Source: Gemmatimonadales bacterium (lineage in GTDB: Bacteria > Gemmatimonadota > Gemmatimonadetes > Gemmatimonadales > GWC2-71-9). From it: a stretch of 64,000 nt of DNA. The notes under the pieces were generated by a model. The model was given only the letters and a program-made list of their open reading frames with translations, was not told where the DNA came from and ran no database searches. Position 1 is the stretch's first letter. Every line of letters starts with the position of its first letter. The stretch is from the NCBI GenBank assembly GCA_020633775.1, contig JACKDA010000007.1, forward strand, positions 46,513-110,512. The letters are read 5' to 3'. The translations under genes and the position numbers were made by a program. Shown in pieces: positions 23,551 to 31,910 of this stretch.

Positions 23551-24036
23551 CTATTCGACCCGGTGGCGTCCCTCGGTTTCGCACCCCTCCCCACGGCGGG
23601 TGTCGACCAGCGCCGAGATCTTCCACCCCTCGGCCGTCCGGATCATCCAGAAGGCGTCGACGCCGCAGTGGGAGAACTTCTCGCCCAGGGAGAAGGTGTA
23701 GAAGACATAGAGGGTGGCGAGCCCACCGTCGATCCGCACCTCGGGGTCGTAGATCTGCTCGTCCCACGGCTCCCCCGGGGCGCTCGCCTGGGCCACGAAC
23801 CCCGTTGCCGGCCGGAAGGTGACCGGCTGCCCCGCGCGAGGAACCCCGGTGAGCATGGCCCCCTCGGCGAAGACCGACCCAAGCAGGGCGCCGTCATGGG
23901 CGCGCATCCCGTCGAAGAGCCGCTTCGCGACGGCGACCACCGAATCCTCGGCGGGGGTGAGGCCGTCGTGTCCGGCAGGGTGCTGGGCGGCCAGGGGGAG
24001 GGCGATCAGGGCGGTCAGCAGCAGGGCAGCGCGCAT
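23551..24036 (-). CDS. Exported NTF2/SnoaL-like protein
   Basis: A 161-residue protein with a signal peptide (MRAALLLTALIALPLAAQ) and a cone-shaped NTF2-like domain. The evidence is VVAVAKRLFDGMRAHDGALLGSVFAEGAML, then strands ending in DAFWMIRTAEGWKISALVDTRR. This is the layout of DUF4440/SnoaL-type proteins, which are enzymes or ligand binders of varied function. The ATG at 24036 is used. The open frame extends 73 codons upstream through the repeats at 24118-24252, which are not coding. Confidence 0.75.
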   Translation of the reverse strand: MRAALLLTALIALPLAAQHPAGHDGLTPAEDSVVAVAKRLFDGMRAHDGALLGSVFAEGAMLTGVPRAGQPVTFRPATGFVAQASAPGEPWDEQIYDPEVRIDGGLATLYVFYTFSLGEKFSHCGVDAFWMIRTAEGWKISALVDTRRGEGCETEGRHRVE

Positions 24037-24117
24037 CGAGGACTCCGGGCCGGGGTTGGGGGGCAGCGTTGCCGGGACTACGCTCCGTCGGCGGCGGGGG
24101 TTTCCGGCGCGCGACCT

Positions 24118-24214
24118 GGGGTTCCGCTGCGCGACCTGACGGTCGCGCGAAACGGGCGGGATTCGTCGCTCGGCATGGGGTTCCGCTGCGCGACCTGACG
24201 GTCGCGCCAAACGG
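24118..24214. repeat. Tandem pair of REP-like palindromic units
   Basis: Two 38-bp copies at 24118-24155 and 24177-24214 differ at one base. Each contains the hairpin GCGCGACC-TGAC-GGTCGCGC and starts GGGGTTCCGCTGC. A degenerate third copy begins near 24097. The unit spacing is 59 bases. The rest of the 24037-24266 gap holds heptad array H5. Confidence 0.9.
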
Positions 24215-24224
24215 AATCTGGTTT

Positions 24225-24252
24225 CTCTCTTCTCTCTTCTCTCTTCTCTCTG
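24225..24252 (-). repeat. Heptad array H5: four units, CTCTCTT
   Basis: Three exact CTCTCTT units and one CTCTCTG. On the minus strand they read GAGAAGA, the same unit as H3. The array ends three bases before the AAAGGA ribosome site of the DUF4342 gene, so it lies in that gene's leader. No inverted partner array is nearby. Confidence 0.92.
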
Positions 24253-24266
24253 CAAAGGATCGTGCC

Positions 24267-24533
24267 ATGGCCACCGAGGAACAGAAGGTCCCGGGCGAAA
24301 AGCTGGTCGAGCGGGTCAAGGAACTGATCCGCGAGGGGAACGCGCGGCGGATCATCGTCAAGAGCGAGGGCGGCGACACCCTGATGGAGATCCCGCTGAC
24401 GATGGGTGTCCTCGGCGCGGTGATGCTGCCGGCGCTGGTGGCGCTCGGCGCGATCGCCGCCCTCGCGACCCACTACACGCTCGTGATCGAGCGGCGCGAC
24501 GAGCGGGTCGACCCGAAGGGCGAATTGACCTGA
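24267..24533 (+). CDS. DUF4342 domain-containing protein
   Basis: An 88-residue protein with an N-terminal UBA-like helical half (GEKLVERVKELIREGNARRIIVKSEGG) and a hydrophobic C-terminal segment (MGVLGAVMLPALVALGAIAALA). This matches the small DUF4342 family, whose role is unknown. The ATG at 24267 has AAAGGA eight bases upstream. The upstream in-frame extension reads through repeats and is rejected. It converges on the alpha/beta hydrolase gene with only six bases between stops. Confidence 0.8.
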   Translation: MATEEQKVPGEKLVERVKELIREGNARRIIVKSEGGDTLMEIPLTMGVLGAVMLPALVALGAIAALATHYTLVIERRDERVDPKGELT

Positions 24534-24539
24534 GGCGTC

Positions 24540-25475
24540 TCAGCGCGCCTCGACGCGCCGCAGGAAGTCGCGCACCGTCCGGAACAGGACATCGGGATTG
24601 TCGTTCTCGGTGGAGTGCCCGGCGCCGGGGATCACCTCGAACTCGGCCCCGGGCACCATCGCGCTGAAGGCCCGGGTGGAGGCGGGGGTCGCCTCGTCGA
24701 ACTCGCCCGTGACGAAGAGCGCGGGAACCCGGATGTGGTTCCGGAGCGCATCGGTGGCATCGAAGGTCTTGAGGGTGCCGGTCGCCGTGAACTCGCTCGG
24801 CCCCCACATGTAGCCATACACGAACGACCCGCTCATCGCCCGCGCACTGTCGCGATCGGCAGGGGAGCGCGGCGGTGTCCGGCGCAGGTGTCGGTCGTAG
24901 TACGCCTCCATCGCCGCCTGATACGCCGGGTGGTCGGTGGTCCCCGCCGCCTCGTGCGTCGCGATCGCCTGCTGCATCGAGTCCGGCAGCAACCGGATCA
25001 GCGAATCGGCATCGGCCTCCCACTGCGCGGTGGTGACCAGCGGACTCGACAGCACCACGCTGCGCACCCCGGTCGGATCGGTCGCCATGTAGGCCTCGAG
25101 GAGCATCGCGCCCCACGACCGACCGTAGAGGTGCACCTCGTCGAGGCCGAGCGTGTCGCGCAACGCCTGGAGCTCGCGGACATACCGCGCGACGGTGTAC
25201 AGCGTGGTGTCGGTCGGATGATCGGCCTTCCCCGCCCCGAGCTGGTCGTAGCGGATGACGGGTCGCTCGTCGCCGAGCACGGCCCATCCCTTGAGCCCGA
25301 AGCTCGATGACCCGGGTCCGCCGTGGATCACGATCAGCGGCGTCCCGGGTCCATCGCCCATCCGCTCGTACCAGATGCGACCGCCCTCGACGTCGACGTA
25401 CCCCTCGCGGGCGATCGGTGGGGCGGCGGTGGTGCAGCCGAGGAGGACGAGGACGAGCAGCGGTGACGCGCGCAT
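24540..25475 (-). CDS. Proline iminopeptidase-like alpha/beta hydrolase, lipoprotein
   Basis: A 311-residue alpha/beta hydrolase. The oxyanion motif HGGPGSSSFG is at residues 51-60. The nucleophile is Ser120 in GRSWG. Asp near 260 (VTGEFDE) and His287 (GAGHS) complete the triad. The HGGPG and GRSWG pair is typical of the S33 proline iminopeptidases. The N-terminus MRASPLLVLVLLGCTTA fits a lipoprotein signal with Cys14, so the enzyme is probably anchored in the envelope. Peptide or ester substrates are both possible. Confidence 0.85.
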   Translation of the reverse strand: MRASPLLVLVLLGCTTAAPPIAREGYVDVEGGRIWYERMGDGPGTPLIVIHGGPGSSSFGLKGWAVLGDERPVIRYDQLGAGKADHPTDTTLYTVARYVRELQALRDTLGLDEVHLYGRSWGAMLLEAYMATDPTGVRSVVLSSPLVTTAQWEADADSLIRLLPDSMQQAIATHEAAGTTDHPAYQAAMEAYYDRHLRRTPPRSPADRDSARAMSGSFVYGYMWGPSEFTATGTLKTFDATDALRNHIRVPALFVTGEFDEATPASTRAFSAMVPGAEFEVIPGAGHSTENDNPDVLFRTVRDFLRRVEAR

Positions 25476-25521
25476 GTGGGGCACCCTGGTGCGGAGTGGA
25501 GTTCCCCAATCTATCCGGCGG

Positions 25522-27663
25522 TCACCGGATGTCGCGCAGCTCGTCCAGTCGCTCCCGGATCTGTTCGCGGAGCCACCTGGCCGCCTCGCGCTGCAACTCG
25601 CGGAGGTCGCCGCGATCCAGCTCGAGGTCGAGGTGCCAGTCGTCGGGATCGAACCGGAGGCAGCTTCCCCCCGGTTCGGTCCCCTCGAGGAAGAGCTCCC
25701 GGCGCGCGCAGGTGAGCCCCCAACCGTTGCCGTCCGGCACCCACGCCTCCACGATCCCGTCCGGCACCCGGAAGTCCTCGCGATCGCCCCCGGCCTCGGC
25801 AAGGAACCGCGCCGCGATCGGGAGCGCCGCCTCGGCGCCGGTGCGGCGGAGCGACGTCCCGTCGTCGTGCCCGACCCAGACCGCGACCACCAGCGTCGGC
25901 GAGTAGGCCACGAACCAGGCGTCGCGCCAATCATTCGAGGTGCCGGTCTTGCCGGCGAGCGCGCCGCGCCAGCGCACCTGCTGCATCGCGGCACCGGTGC
26001 CATGGTCGAGCACGCCCTCGAGCGCCGAGGTGACCAGGTAGGCGGCCGCCGGGTCGGCCACCTGCGTCTGTCCCGCCGGGTCGACATCGCTGAGCTCGCC
26101 ACGTCCGACGCGACTCGCGGTGACCAGCCGGGTCTCCGCGAGGGTGCCGCCCGTCGCGAGCACGCCATAGGCACGCGCCAGCTCCAGCAGCGTCACCTCA
26201 CCGCTGCCGAGGGCGATCGCCGGGACCGGCGCGAGCGGTGTCGTGATGCCGAGGTGACGCGCCGTCTCGACGATCCGCTCCGGGCCGACGGCGAGCCCGA
26301 TCCGCGCGAACGGGACGTTGAGCGACGCCTCGAGCGCCTCGCGCAGCGTCACGTCGCCGCGATAGCCGCCGTCGTAGTTCGCCGGCCGCCAGGGACCCTC
26401 GGGGGTCGCCACGTCGAGGGGCACATCCTCCACGACCGAGGCAAGGGTGAAGGCCGGGTCGCGCCGACCGTCGCGCGAGAGTGCGGCGAGCGCGACGATC
26501 GGCTTGAACGCGCTCCCGGGCTGCCGACGCGCCGTCACCGCGCGGTTGAACTGCGACCGGCCGTAGTCGGTCCCCCCCACCATCGCGAGCACCTCGCCCG
26601 AGCGCGGGTCGAGCGCCACGAGGGCGGCCTCCGGCCGGCCGGGCAGGCGGGCCACCCCGCGCTGCACGGCATCCTCCGCCGCTTCCTGCAACCGGGCATC
26701 GAGGGTGGTGTACACCGCGGCTCCGCGCGTCGGGAGTCGACCGGGGATGCGCTCGGCCGCCGCATCGCGGAACCAGCGCGCCTCGACGCTGCGGGACGGA
26801 TGCGCGCGGCGGGGCATCGCCTCGCGTCGCGCCCGCTCGGCCGCACCCTCGCCCAGCCGGCCCTGTGCCGTCATCAGGGCGAGCACCAGGTCGCGGCGCT
26901 GCCGGGCCGCCTCCGGATGACGGGTCGGGGCGAGGCGGTTCGGGGCATGGATCATCGCGGCGAGTGTCGCGGCCTGGCCGACCGTGATCCGATCGAGGTC
27001 ACGCCCGAAGTAGTACGACGAGGCCGCGGCCACGCCGTGGATCGCCATGCCGCGATCCTGGCCGAGATAGATCTCGTTGAGGTAGGCCTCGAGGATCTGC
27101 TCCTTGGAGTGCCGCGCCTCGAGTGCGAGCGCGAGGGCGACCTCGCGCAGCTTCCGGAGCGGCGTGCGACGCGCCGAGAGGAAGAGGTTCTTCGCGAGCT
27201 GCTGGGTGATCGTGCTGCCGCCCTCCGCGATGCCGCCCGCGCGCAGGTTGGCGACGAACGCGCCCGCGATGCGGCGGGGGTCGAGGCCGACGTGTTCGAG
27301 GAAGCGCTGGTCCTCGATGGCGAGGACCGCCTGGACCAGCGATTCGGGGATCTCGTCGAGCGCGACCGGCTGCCGCCACTCGTTCCGGGCGCCGGGCATC
27401 GTGGCGAGCCGAACCGCGCTGCGTTCCGTCCCGTCCCAGGCGACGGTCCGGCTGTAGAGGCCTGTCGGCACCCGGGTGTCCGGCGGGGCCAGGTGCCCGC
27501 GCACCAGCGCCTCCGTCACGATCGCCCCACCCCCGAGCCCGAGGACGAGGAGGGCGCCCACCACGACGCGACGCCGCGTGCAGCGTGTCCGCAGCCAGAG
27601 CCATCCGGCCCGGCAGCGACCCGTGGCGCTGGCGAGCGCGCCCTGGAGTCGGTCCCTCGTCAT
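25522..27663 (-). CDS. Class A penicillin-binding protein (glycosyltransferase/transpeptidase)
   Basis: The 713-residue PBP1-type enzyme polymerises and cross-links peptidoglycan. A membrane segment at residues 33-53 follows a basic cytoplasmic tail. The GT51 domain has the catalytic EDQRFLEH and GGSTITQQLAKN. The transpeptidase domain has the SxxK motif SAFKP near residue 384, an SLN motif and KTGTS. A short C-terminal domain carries two cysteines that may pair (LTCARRE and GSCLRF). It is close to PbpC-like and PBP1A enzymes in length. The ATG at 27663 is close to a divergent SDR gene. Confidence 0.92.
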   Translation of the reverse strand: MTRDRLQGALASATGRCRAGWLWLRTRCTRRRVVVGALLVLGLGGGAIVTEALVRGHLAPPDTRVPTGLYSRTVAWDGTERSAVRLATMPGARNEWRQPVALDEIPESLVQAVLAIEDQRFLEHVGLDPRRIAGAFVANLRAGGIAEGGSTITQQLAKNLFLSARRTPLRKLREVALALALEARHSKEQILEAYLNEIYLGQDRGMAIHGVAAASSYYFGRDLDRITVGQAATLAAMIHAPNRLAPTRHPEAARQRRDLVLALMTAQGRLGEGAAERARREAMPRRAHPSRSVEARWFRDAAAERIPGRLPTRGAAVYTTLDARLQEAAEDAVQRGVARLPGRPEAALVALDPRSGEVLAMVGGTDYGRSQFNRAVTARRQPGSAFKPIVALAALSRDGRRDPAFTLASVVEDVPLDVATPEGPWRPANYDGGYRGDVTLREALEASLNVPFARIGLAVGPERIVETARHLGITTPLAPVPAIALGSGEVTLLELARAYGVLATGGTLAETRLVTASRVGRGELSDVDPAGQTQVADPAAAYLVTSALEGVLDHGTGAAMQQVRWRGALAGKTGTSNDWRDAWFVAYSPTLVVAVWVGHDDGTSLRRTGAEAALPIAARFLAEAGGDREDFRVPDGIVEAWVPDGNGWGLTCARRELFLEGTEPGGSCLRFDPDDWHLDLELDRGDLRELQREAARWLREQIRERLDELRDIR

Positions 27664-27806
27664 CGGCAGTCCTCCGTGCGGGGTCGATTCCCCTGACGCC
27701 TGGAGCGTCGCAGGAGTTTCATCATGAAACAGATGAAACGTCCAGCACCGGATCGGGCCCCCTCGCTGCGGGCACCCCTTATCGTCCGAGGGAGCGGGCA
27801 GCCGCT

Positions 27807-27834
27807 CTCATCGCTCGTCTCTCGTCCCTCGTTT
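27807..27834 (-). repeat. Heptad array H6: four units
   Basis: Plus-strand units CTCATCG, CTCGTCT, CTCGTCC and CTCGTTT. The array sits 12 bases upstream of the SDR start and has no clear inverted partner. Confidence 0.85.
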
Positions 27835-27846
27835 CCCGGAGTCCCG

Positions 27847-28581
27847 ATGCTCGACCTCACCGGCAGGACCGCGCTCGTCACCGGCAGCACCCAGGGGATC
27901 GGCCGCGCCGTCGCGGAGCGCCTGGTGGCGGCCGGCGCATCGGTCGTGGTGAGTGCGCGCACCGCGCGGGACGTCGAGTCCACCGCGGCCACGCTGGCTG
28001 CCGACGCCCGGGGCACGGTCGTCGGGATCCCGGCCGATGTCGGCGCCTACATGGACTGCGAACGGCTGGTCGCGGAGAGCGTCGCGGCCCTCGGCGGGCT
28101 CGACATCCTGGTGAACAACGCCGGCCTCGGCATCATGAAGCCGATCACCGAGATGCAGTGGGAGGAGTGGCGCGCCCAGATCGACGTCAACATGGGCGGC
28201 GTCTGGGCCTGCACGCGCGCCGCGATTCCGCACCTCCGGGAGGCGGGGGCGCGGGAGGCGGGGGCCTGGGTGATCAACATCGGCTCGCTCGCGGGTCGCA
28301 ATGCGTTCGCCGGCGGGACCGGCTACAACGCGAGCAAGTTCGGGCTGCTCGGGATGACCGAGGCGATGATGCTCGACCTGCGCCAGCTCGGGATCCGGGT
28401 GAGCCTGGTGATGCCGGGCTCGGTGAACACCGACTTCGGTCGTCATCCGGCGACGCCGGGCCGGGGCTGGAAGCTGGAGGCGGCGGACTGTGCCGAGGCG
28501 GTGATGCAGCTGCTGGCGTACCCGAAGGGAGCGCACGTGAGCCGGATCGAGATGCGGCCGGCGATGCCACCAGGGCGGTGA
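27847..28581 (+). CDS. Short-chain dehydrogenase/reductase
   Basis: A 244-residue NAD(P)-dependent SDR enzyme with the Rossmann motif TGSTQGIG at residues 12-19, NNAG, a serine in GSLAG and the catalytic pair Tyr160 and Lys164 (GYNASK). It resembles 3-oxoacyl-ACP reductase and glucose dehydrogenase-like SDRs; the substrate cannot be read from sequence. The ATG at 27847 starts the family core; an in-frame ATG at 27724 would add 41 codons that read through array H6. Its TGA forms the start of array H7. Confidence 0.87.
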   Translation: MLDLTGRTALVTGSTQGIGRAVAERLVAAGASVVVSARTARDVESTAATLAADARGTVVGIPADVGAYMDCERLVAESVAALGGLDILVNNAGLGIMKPITEMQWEEWRAQIDVNMGGVWACTRAAIPHLREAGAREAGAWVINIGSLAGRNAFAGGTGYNASKFGLLGMTEAMMLDLRQLGIRVSLVMPGSVNTDFGRHPATPGRGWKLEAADCAEAVMQLLAYPKGAHVSRIEMRPAMPPGR

Positions 28582-28607
28582 GTCGCGGGTCGTGAGTCGT
28601 GGGTCGC
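28580..28607 (+). repeat. Heptad array H7: four units, left arm of a terminator-like hairpin
   Basis: Units GAGTCGC, GGGTCGT, GAGTCGT and GGGTCGC start inside the SDR stop codon. They pair with H8: 22 bases from 28580 match the complement of H8 with one mismatch. Confidence 0.95.
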
Positions 28608-28628
28608 GGGAGGGAGTGGCACGCACCT

Positions 28629-28656
28629 CTCACGACTCGCGACCCGCGACTCGCAC
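28629..28656 (-). repeat. Heptad array H8: four units, right arm of the hairpin
   Basis: Plus-strand units CTCACGA, CTCGCGA, CCCGCGA and CTCGCAC run up to the MATE gene stop at 28658. With H7 they form a long hairpin between the two convergent genes. Confidence 0.95.
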
Positions 28657-28657
28657 C

Positions 28658-30109
28658 TCATCCCACGCGCACCTCGATCTCGCGCCACTTCCCCTGCCCG
28701 AAGCGCAGCATGCTGAGGGTGGAGCGGGCCATGTGGCCGACCAGGATCGCGATCCAGATGTGGATCGACTCGAGGGTCCCGAGCTGCTGGATGGTGAAGC
28801 AGATCCCGAGCGGCAGCACGATCTGGGAGATGATCGAGATGTAGAGCGGGCCGCGGGTGTCGCCGGTGCCCTGCAGGCCCCCCGTGTAGGCGAGCGCGGT
28901 GGCGATGAAGATCCCCGAGACGCTCAGCACACGGAGCAGCTGGACGCCGATGTCGACGGCGACGGGATCATCCATGCCGAAGACGCCGAGGAGGGTCCTC
29001 GGGATGAAGAGGAAGGTCAGCCCGATCACGCCGGCGCCCATGCCGGCGTAGCGCGCGGCGATGCGCACCCCTTCCCTGACCCGCTCCGGGTGTCCGGCCC
29101 CGAGGTTCTGGCCGGCGACGGCGGCGGCGGCACCCATCAGCCCGACGGCGGTCCAGGTGATGAACGCGAAGAGCTGGGTGTAGCTGACCGCGTACGCCGC
29201 CTGGGCCGCGGCACTCGCGGCGAGCGACCCGATGAACTTCAGCATCAGCACCCCGCCGACGTTCATCGCGATGCCCTGGATCCCGGTGGGGAGCCCGAAC
29301 CGGAACAGCTCACGTATGATCGCCCAGTCGGGCCGGTAGCCCATCTCGCGCGGGAACGAGACCACCCAGCCGCCATGCCACAGCCGCCAGACGCCGTAGG
29401 CCCCGACCAGCCCGCAGGCGATCACGGTGCCGATCGCGGCGCCCATCGTGCCGTACCCCGGGATCGGACCGAACCCGCGGATGAAGATCACGTTGAGCAC
29501 GATGTTGCCGAGCGTCATCGCGACGCCGAGGACCATCGGGGTGCGGGCATCGCCGGCGGAGCGGAGGGCGCCGCCGAGCATGTAGAAGAGGAGCATGCCC
29601 AGGCTGTACACGAACATGATCCGCAGGTACGGCAGCGCCTCGGCCTGCACGCCCGGTGCCGCGTTCACGAAGTCGAGCAGCGCCGGCGAGAGGAAGTAGC
29701 CGAGCGGGGCCATGATGCCGAGGGAGAGCGCGATCGCGGTCAGGAACGCCTGGTAGACGGCGCGATCGGCATTGAGCGGATCGTTGGCACCGACGAAGCG
29801 GGCGACGAGGACGCTCATCCCCGTGAAGAGCGACATGATGAAGGCGACGACGACGATGAAGACCTGGGTCGAGACGCCGATCGCGGCGTTGCCGCGGAAG
29901 CCGACGTAGTGGCCGACCATGACGTGATCGACCATCCCCTGCAGCCCGCCGAGGATGTTCGTGAACATCGTCGGCCAGGCGAGCTTCCAGATCGCGGCGG
30001 GGAGCGGCCCCTCGACGATCGAGCGGTCGTAGCTCCGCCCCGGTCTCGCGGGGGGAACCCGCACGGCGGGCGGCGCCTCGGCAGCGGAATCGGGGGTGGG
30101 CTCGGACAC
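28658..30109 (-). CDS. MATE family efflux transporter
   Basis: A 483-residue inner-membrane protein with twelve predicted helices in two halves, each starting with the MATE pattern. The first half has PTMFTNILGGLQGMVDHVMVGHYVG, the second FGLPTGIQGIAMNVGGVLML and AAAVAGQNLGAGHPERV. MATE proteins export drugs, metabolites or lipid-linked compounds by Na+ or H+ antiport. The cytoplasmic N-terminus is proline-rich. The start is GTG at 30109. It converges with the SDR gene across the H7/H8 hairpin. Confidence 0.92.
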   Translation of the reverse strand: MSEPTPDSAAEAPPAVRVPPARPGRSYDRSIVEGPLPAAIWKLAWPTMFTNILGGLQGMVDHVMVGHYVGFRGNAAIGVSTQVFIVVVAFIMSLFTGMSVLVARFVGANDPLNADRAVYQAFLTAIALSLGIMAPLGYFLSPALLDFVNAAPGVQAEALPYLRIMFVYSLGMLLFYMLGGALRSAGDARTPMVLGVAMTLGNIVLNVIFIRGFGPIPGYGTMGAAIGTVIACGLVGAYGVWRLWHGGWVVSFPREMGYRPDWAIIRELFRFGLPTGIQGIAMNVGGVLMLKFIGSLAASAAAQAAYAVSYTQLFAFITWTAVGLMGAAAAVAGQNLGAGHPERVREGVRIAARYAGMGAGVIGLTFLFIPRTLLGVFGMDDPVAVDIGVQLLRVLSVSGIFIATALAYTGGLQGTGDTRGPLYISIISQIVLPLGICFTIQQLGTLESIHIWIAILVGHMARSTLSMLRFGQGKWREIEVRVG

Positions 30110-30164
30110 GGCGCCGGAATGTAGCGGAAGCGGGTCGCAACCGGGTCAGGAGCCCGTCAGCCGG

Positions 30165-31790
30165 TCAGGGACCGGTGCCGAGGGTCCAGGTGGCGAGCAG
30201 GCGGGTGTGAGGGTCGATCATGACGGCGGTCGCCGGCGACGGGACCGGGACGGGAACCGTCACCGGGACGCCGGAGGTGAGGGTGACCTCCCCCGACTTC
30301 GTGGTGCCGTCGGCCAGTGTCAGTCGGTACTCGACCGGCACCGTGAATCGATGCGCGGTCGCCTCCGGGAGGAAGGTCAGCATCGCCATCGTCCCGGTGG
30401 AATCCGCGCCCAGCACGACGCGGAACGACGGGATGCCGCCCTGGCGCAGCCACTGGTCAAAGAAGGCCCTGAGTGACTCCCCCGAGGCGTCCTCCATGGC
30501 GCGCTGGAAGTCGGCGGTGGTGGCATTGGCGTCCCGGTGGGCGCGGTAGTAGGCGCGGATCCCCCGCCAGAACGCGTCGTCCCCGATCCGGTTCCGCAGC
30601 ATGTGGAGGGTCCAGGCCCCCTTCTGGTAGGTCATCCCGGTCGTGACCTGGGCCATGTCGGTGAGCCCGTCGTGGATCACCCGGTAGTCGGGCCGCTCGG
30701 CGTAGAACTTCCGGATCGTCTCCCGGCTCTGCTGCAGCCCGGCCACGAAGTCATCGCGTCCGCGGGCATGCTCGCGGTAGAGCAGCGTGAAGTAGGTGGC
30801 GAACCCCTCGCTCAGCCAGACATCGTCCCAGTCGGCCTCGGTGACGGCGTTCCCGAACCACTGGTGGGCGAGCTCGTGCACGATCACGTTCTGCCAGTTC
30901 ACCGCGCGCGTCCCGCTCACGGAGCGTTCGCCGTAGAAGATCGCGGTCGCGGCCTCCATCCCGCCGCCCACGGTGGGGGCGACAACGTTGGCGACCTTCT
31001 CGTAGCTGTAGGGTCCGATCCGCGAGGAGAAGAACTCCAGGACGTCGCACGTGGGCTCGGCGAAATCGTGGAACCCGGCCTCGCGATCCTGCCGATAGAC
31101 CCAGGTCTGGATCGGCACCCCGACGCAGTCGGGTCGGTGATCCACGGCGAACTCCGCGACGCCCAGCGCATAGAGCCAGGTCGCGATCGGCACGCCCTGG
31201 GACCAGTGGGTGCGACGGGTGCCGTCGCCGAGATCGGTGGTCTCGACCAGGCGCCCGTTGGAGATCACCTGGTAGCGCACCGGCGCGGTGACGACCATCT
31301 CCATCGTGGCCTTGTCGTACGGATGGTCGACGGTGGGGAGCCAGTGCCGGGCGCGGTCGGGCCAGTTGTCGGAGAAGACGGTGCGGTCGTCGTACTTGTT
31401 CGGCCCGAACACCAGCGCATCGGCCGGCCGACCGCGGTAGGCCACCTGCACGGTGACGCGCTCGCCCGCGGCGGGGTGTCGTCCGAGGAAGATCAGCAGT
31501 TCCCGATCGACATGCCGGTACGCCAGCAGGCGGTCGCCCGCGCGGATCGACTCCACGACCATCCCCCGCCCCTCGCGCGCCGTGCTGGGACGGACGAGAT
31601 CGAGGCGCAGCGTCGAATCGCCCGCGACGACGAAGCGGGCGGTGATCGTCGCGACGGCGCGCAGGGTGTCGTCGGCATCGGTGACCGCGAGGTCGAAGCG
31701 GTAGTGCTCGACGTCGATCCGGGGGTTCTTCGGATAGTCGTCGACGGGTGCGACGGCGAGGGCGGCGAGGGCGAGGGCAGCAGGGAGCAT
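30165..31790 (-). CDS. Exported M1-family aminopeptidase-like protein
   Basis: A 541-residue gluzincin with a signal peptide (MLPAALALAALAVAP). The zinc site HELAHQWFG is near residues 305-313 and the third ligand is in WLSEGFATYF about 19 residues later. The usual substrate-anchoring motif GAMEN is GGMEAA here, so the conserved Asn that helps bind the peptide N-terminus is missing. The enzyme also lacks the large C-terminal helical domain of PepN, ending in a beta domain. It may act as an endopeptidase or on unusual termini. The gene is 55 bases upstream of the MATE gene. Confidence 0.88.
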   Translation of the reverse strand: MLPAALALAALAVAPVDDYPKNPRIDVEHYRFDLAVTDADDTLRAVATITARFVVAGDSTLRLDLVRPSTAREGRGMVVESIRAGDRLLAYRHVDRELLIFLGRHPAAGERVTVQVAYRGRPADALVFGPNKYDDRTVFSDNWPDRARHWLPTVDHPYDKATMEMVVTAPVRYQVISNGRLVETTDLGDGTRRTHWSQGVPIATWLYALGVAEFAVDHRPDCVGVPIQTWVYRQDREAGFHDFAEPTCDVLEFFSSRIGPYSYEKVANVVAPTVGGGMEAATAIFYGERSVSGTRAVNWQNVIVHELAHQWFGNAVTEADWDDVWLSEGFATYFTLLYREHARGRDDFVAGLQQSRETIRKFYAERPDYRVIHDGLTDMAQVTTGMTYQKGAWTLHMLRNRIGDDAFWRGIRAYYRAHRDANATTADFQRAMEDASGESLRAFFDQWLRQGGIPSFRVVLGADSTGTMAMLTFLPEATAHRFTVPVEYRLTLADGTTKSGEVTLTSGVPVTVPVPVPSPATAVMIDPHTRLLATWTLGTGP

Positions 31791-31834
31791 GCGACAACCT
31801 CGGGGACAGGGTCAGGGCGTCTCCCCCAACATGT

Positions 31835-31874
31835 CACGACGGGGATCCCGCCGCGAGCCGGGATCCCCGTCGTG
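31835..31874 (-). terminator. Terminator of nrdJ
   Basis: CACGACGGGGATCCCG (31835-31850) and its exact complement (31859-31874) form a perfect 16-bp stem with an 8-base loop. It lies 36 bases past the nrdJ stop. Confidence 0.8.
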
Positions 31875-31910
31875 CCCGGGCCAGCGGCCCGGGACGGTCC
31901 TACGCGCGAC

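Noticed and set aside
27724..27846. N-terminal extension of the SDR enzyme
   Set aside because: It reads through array H6 and precedes the normal family start.
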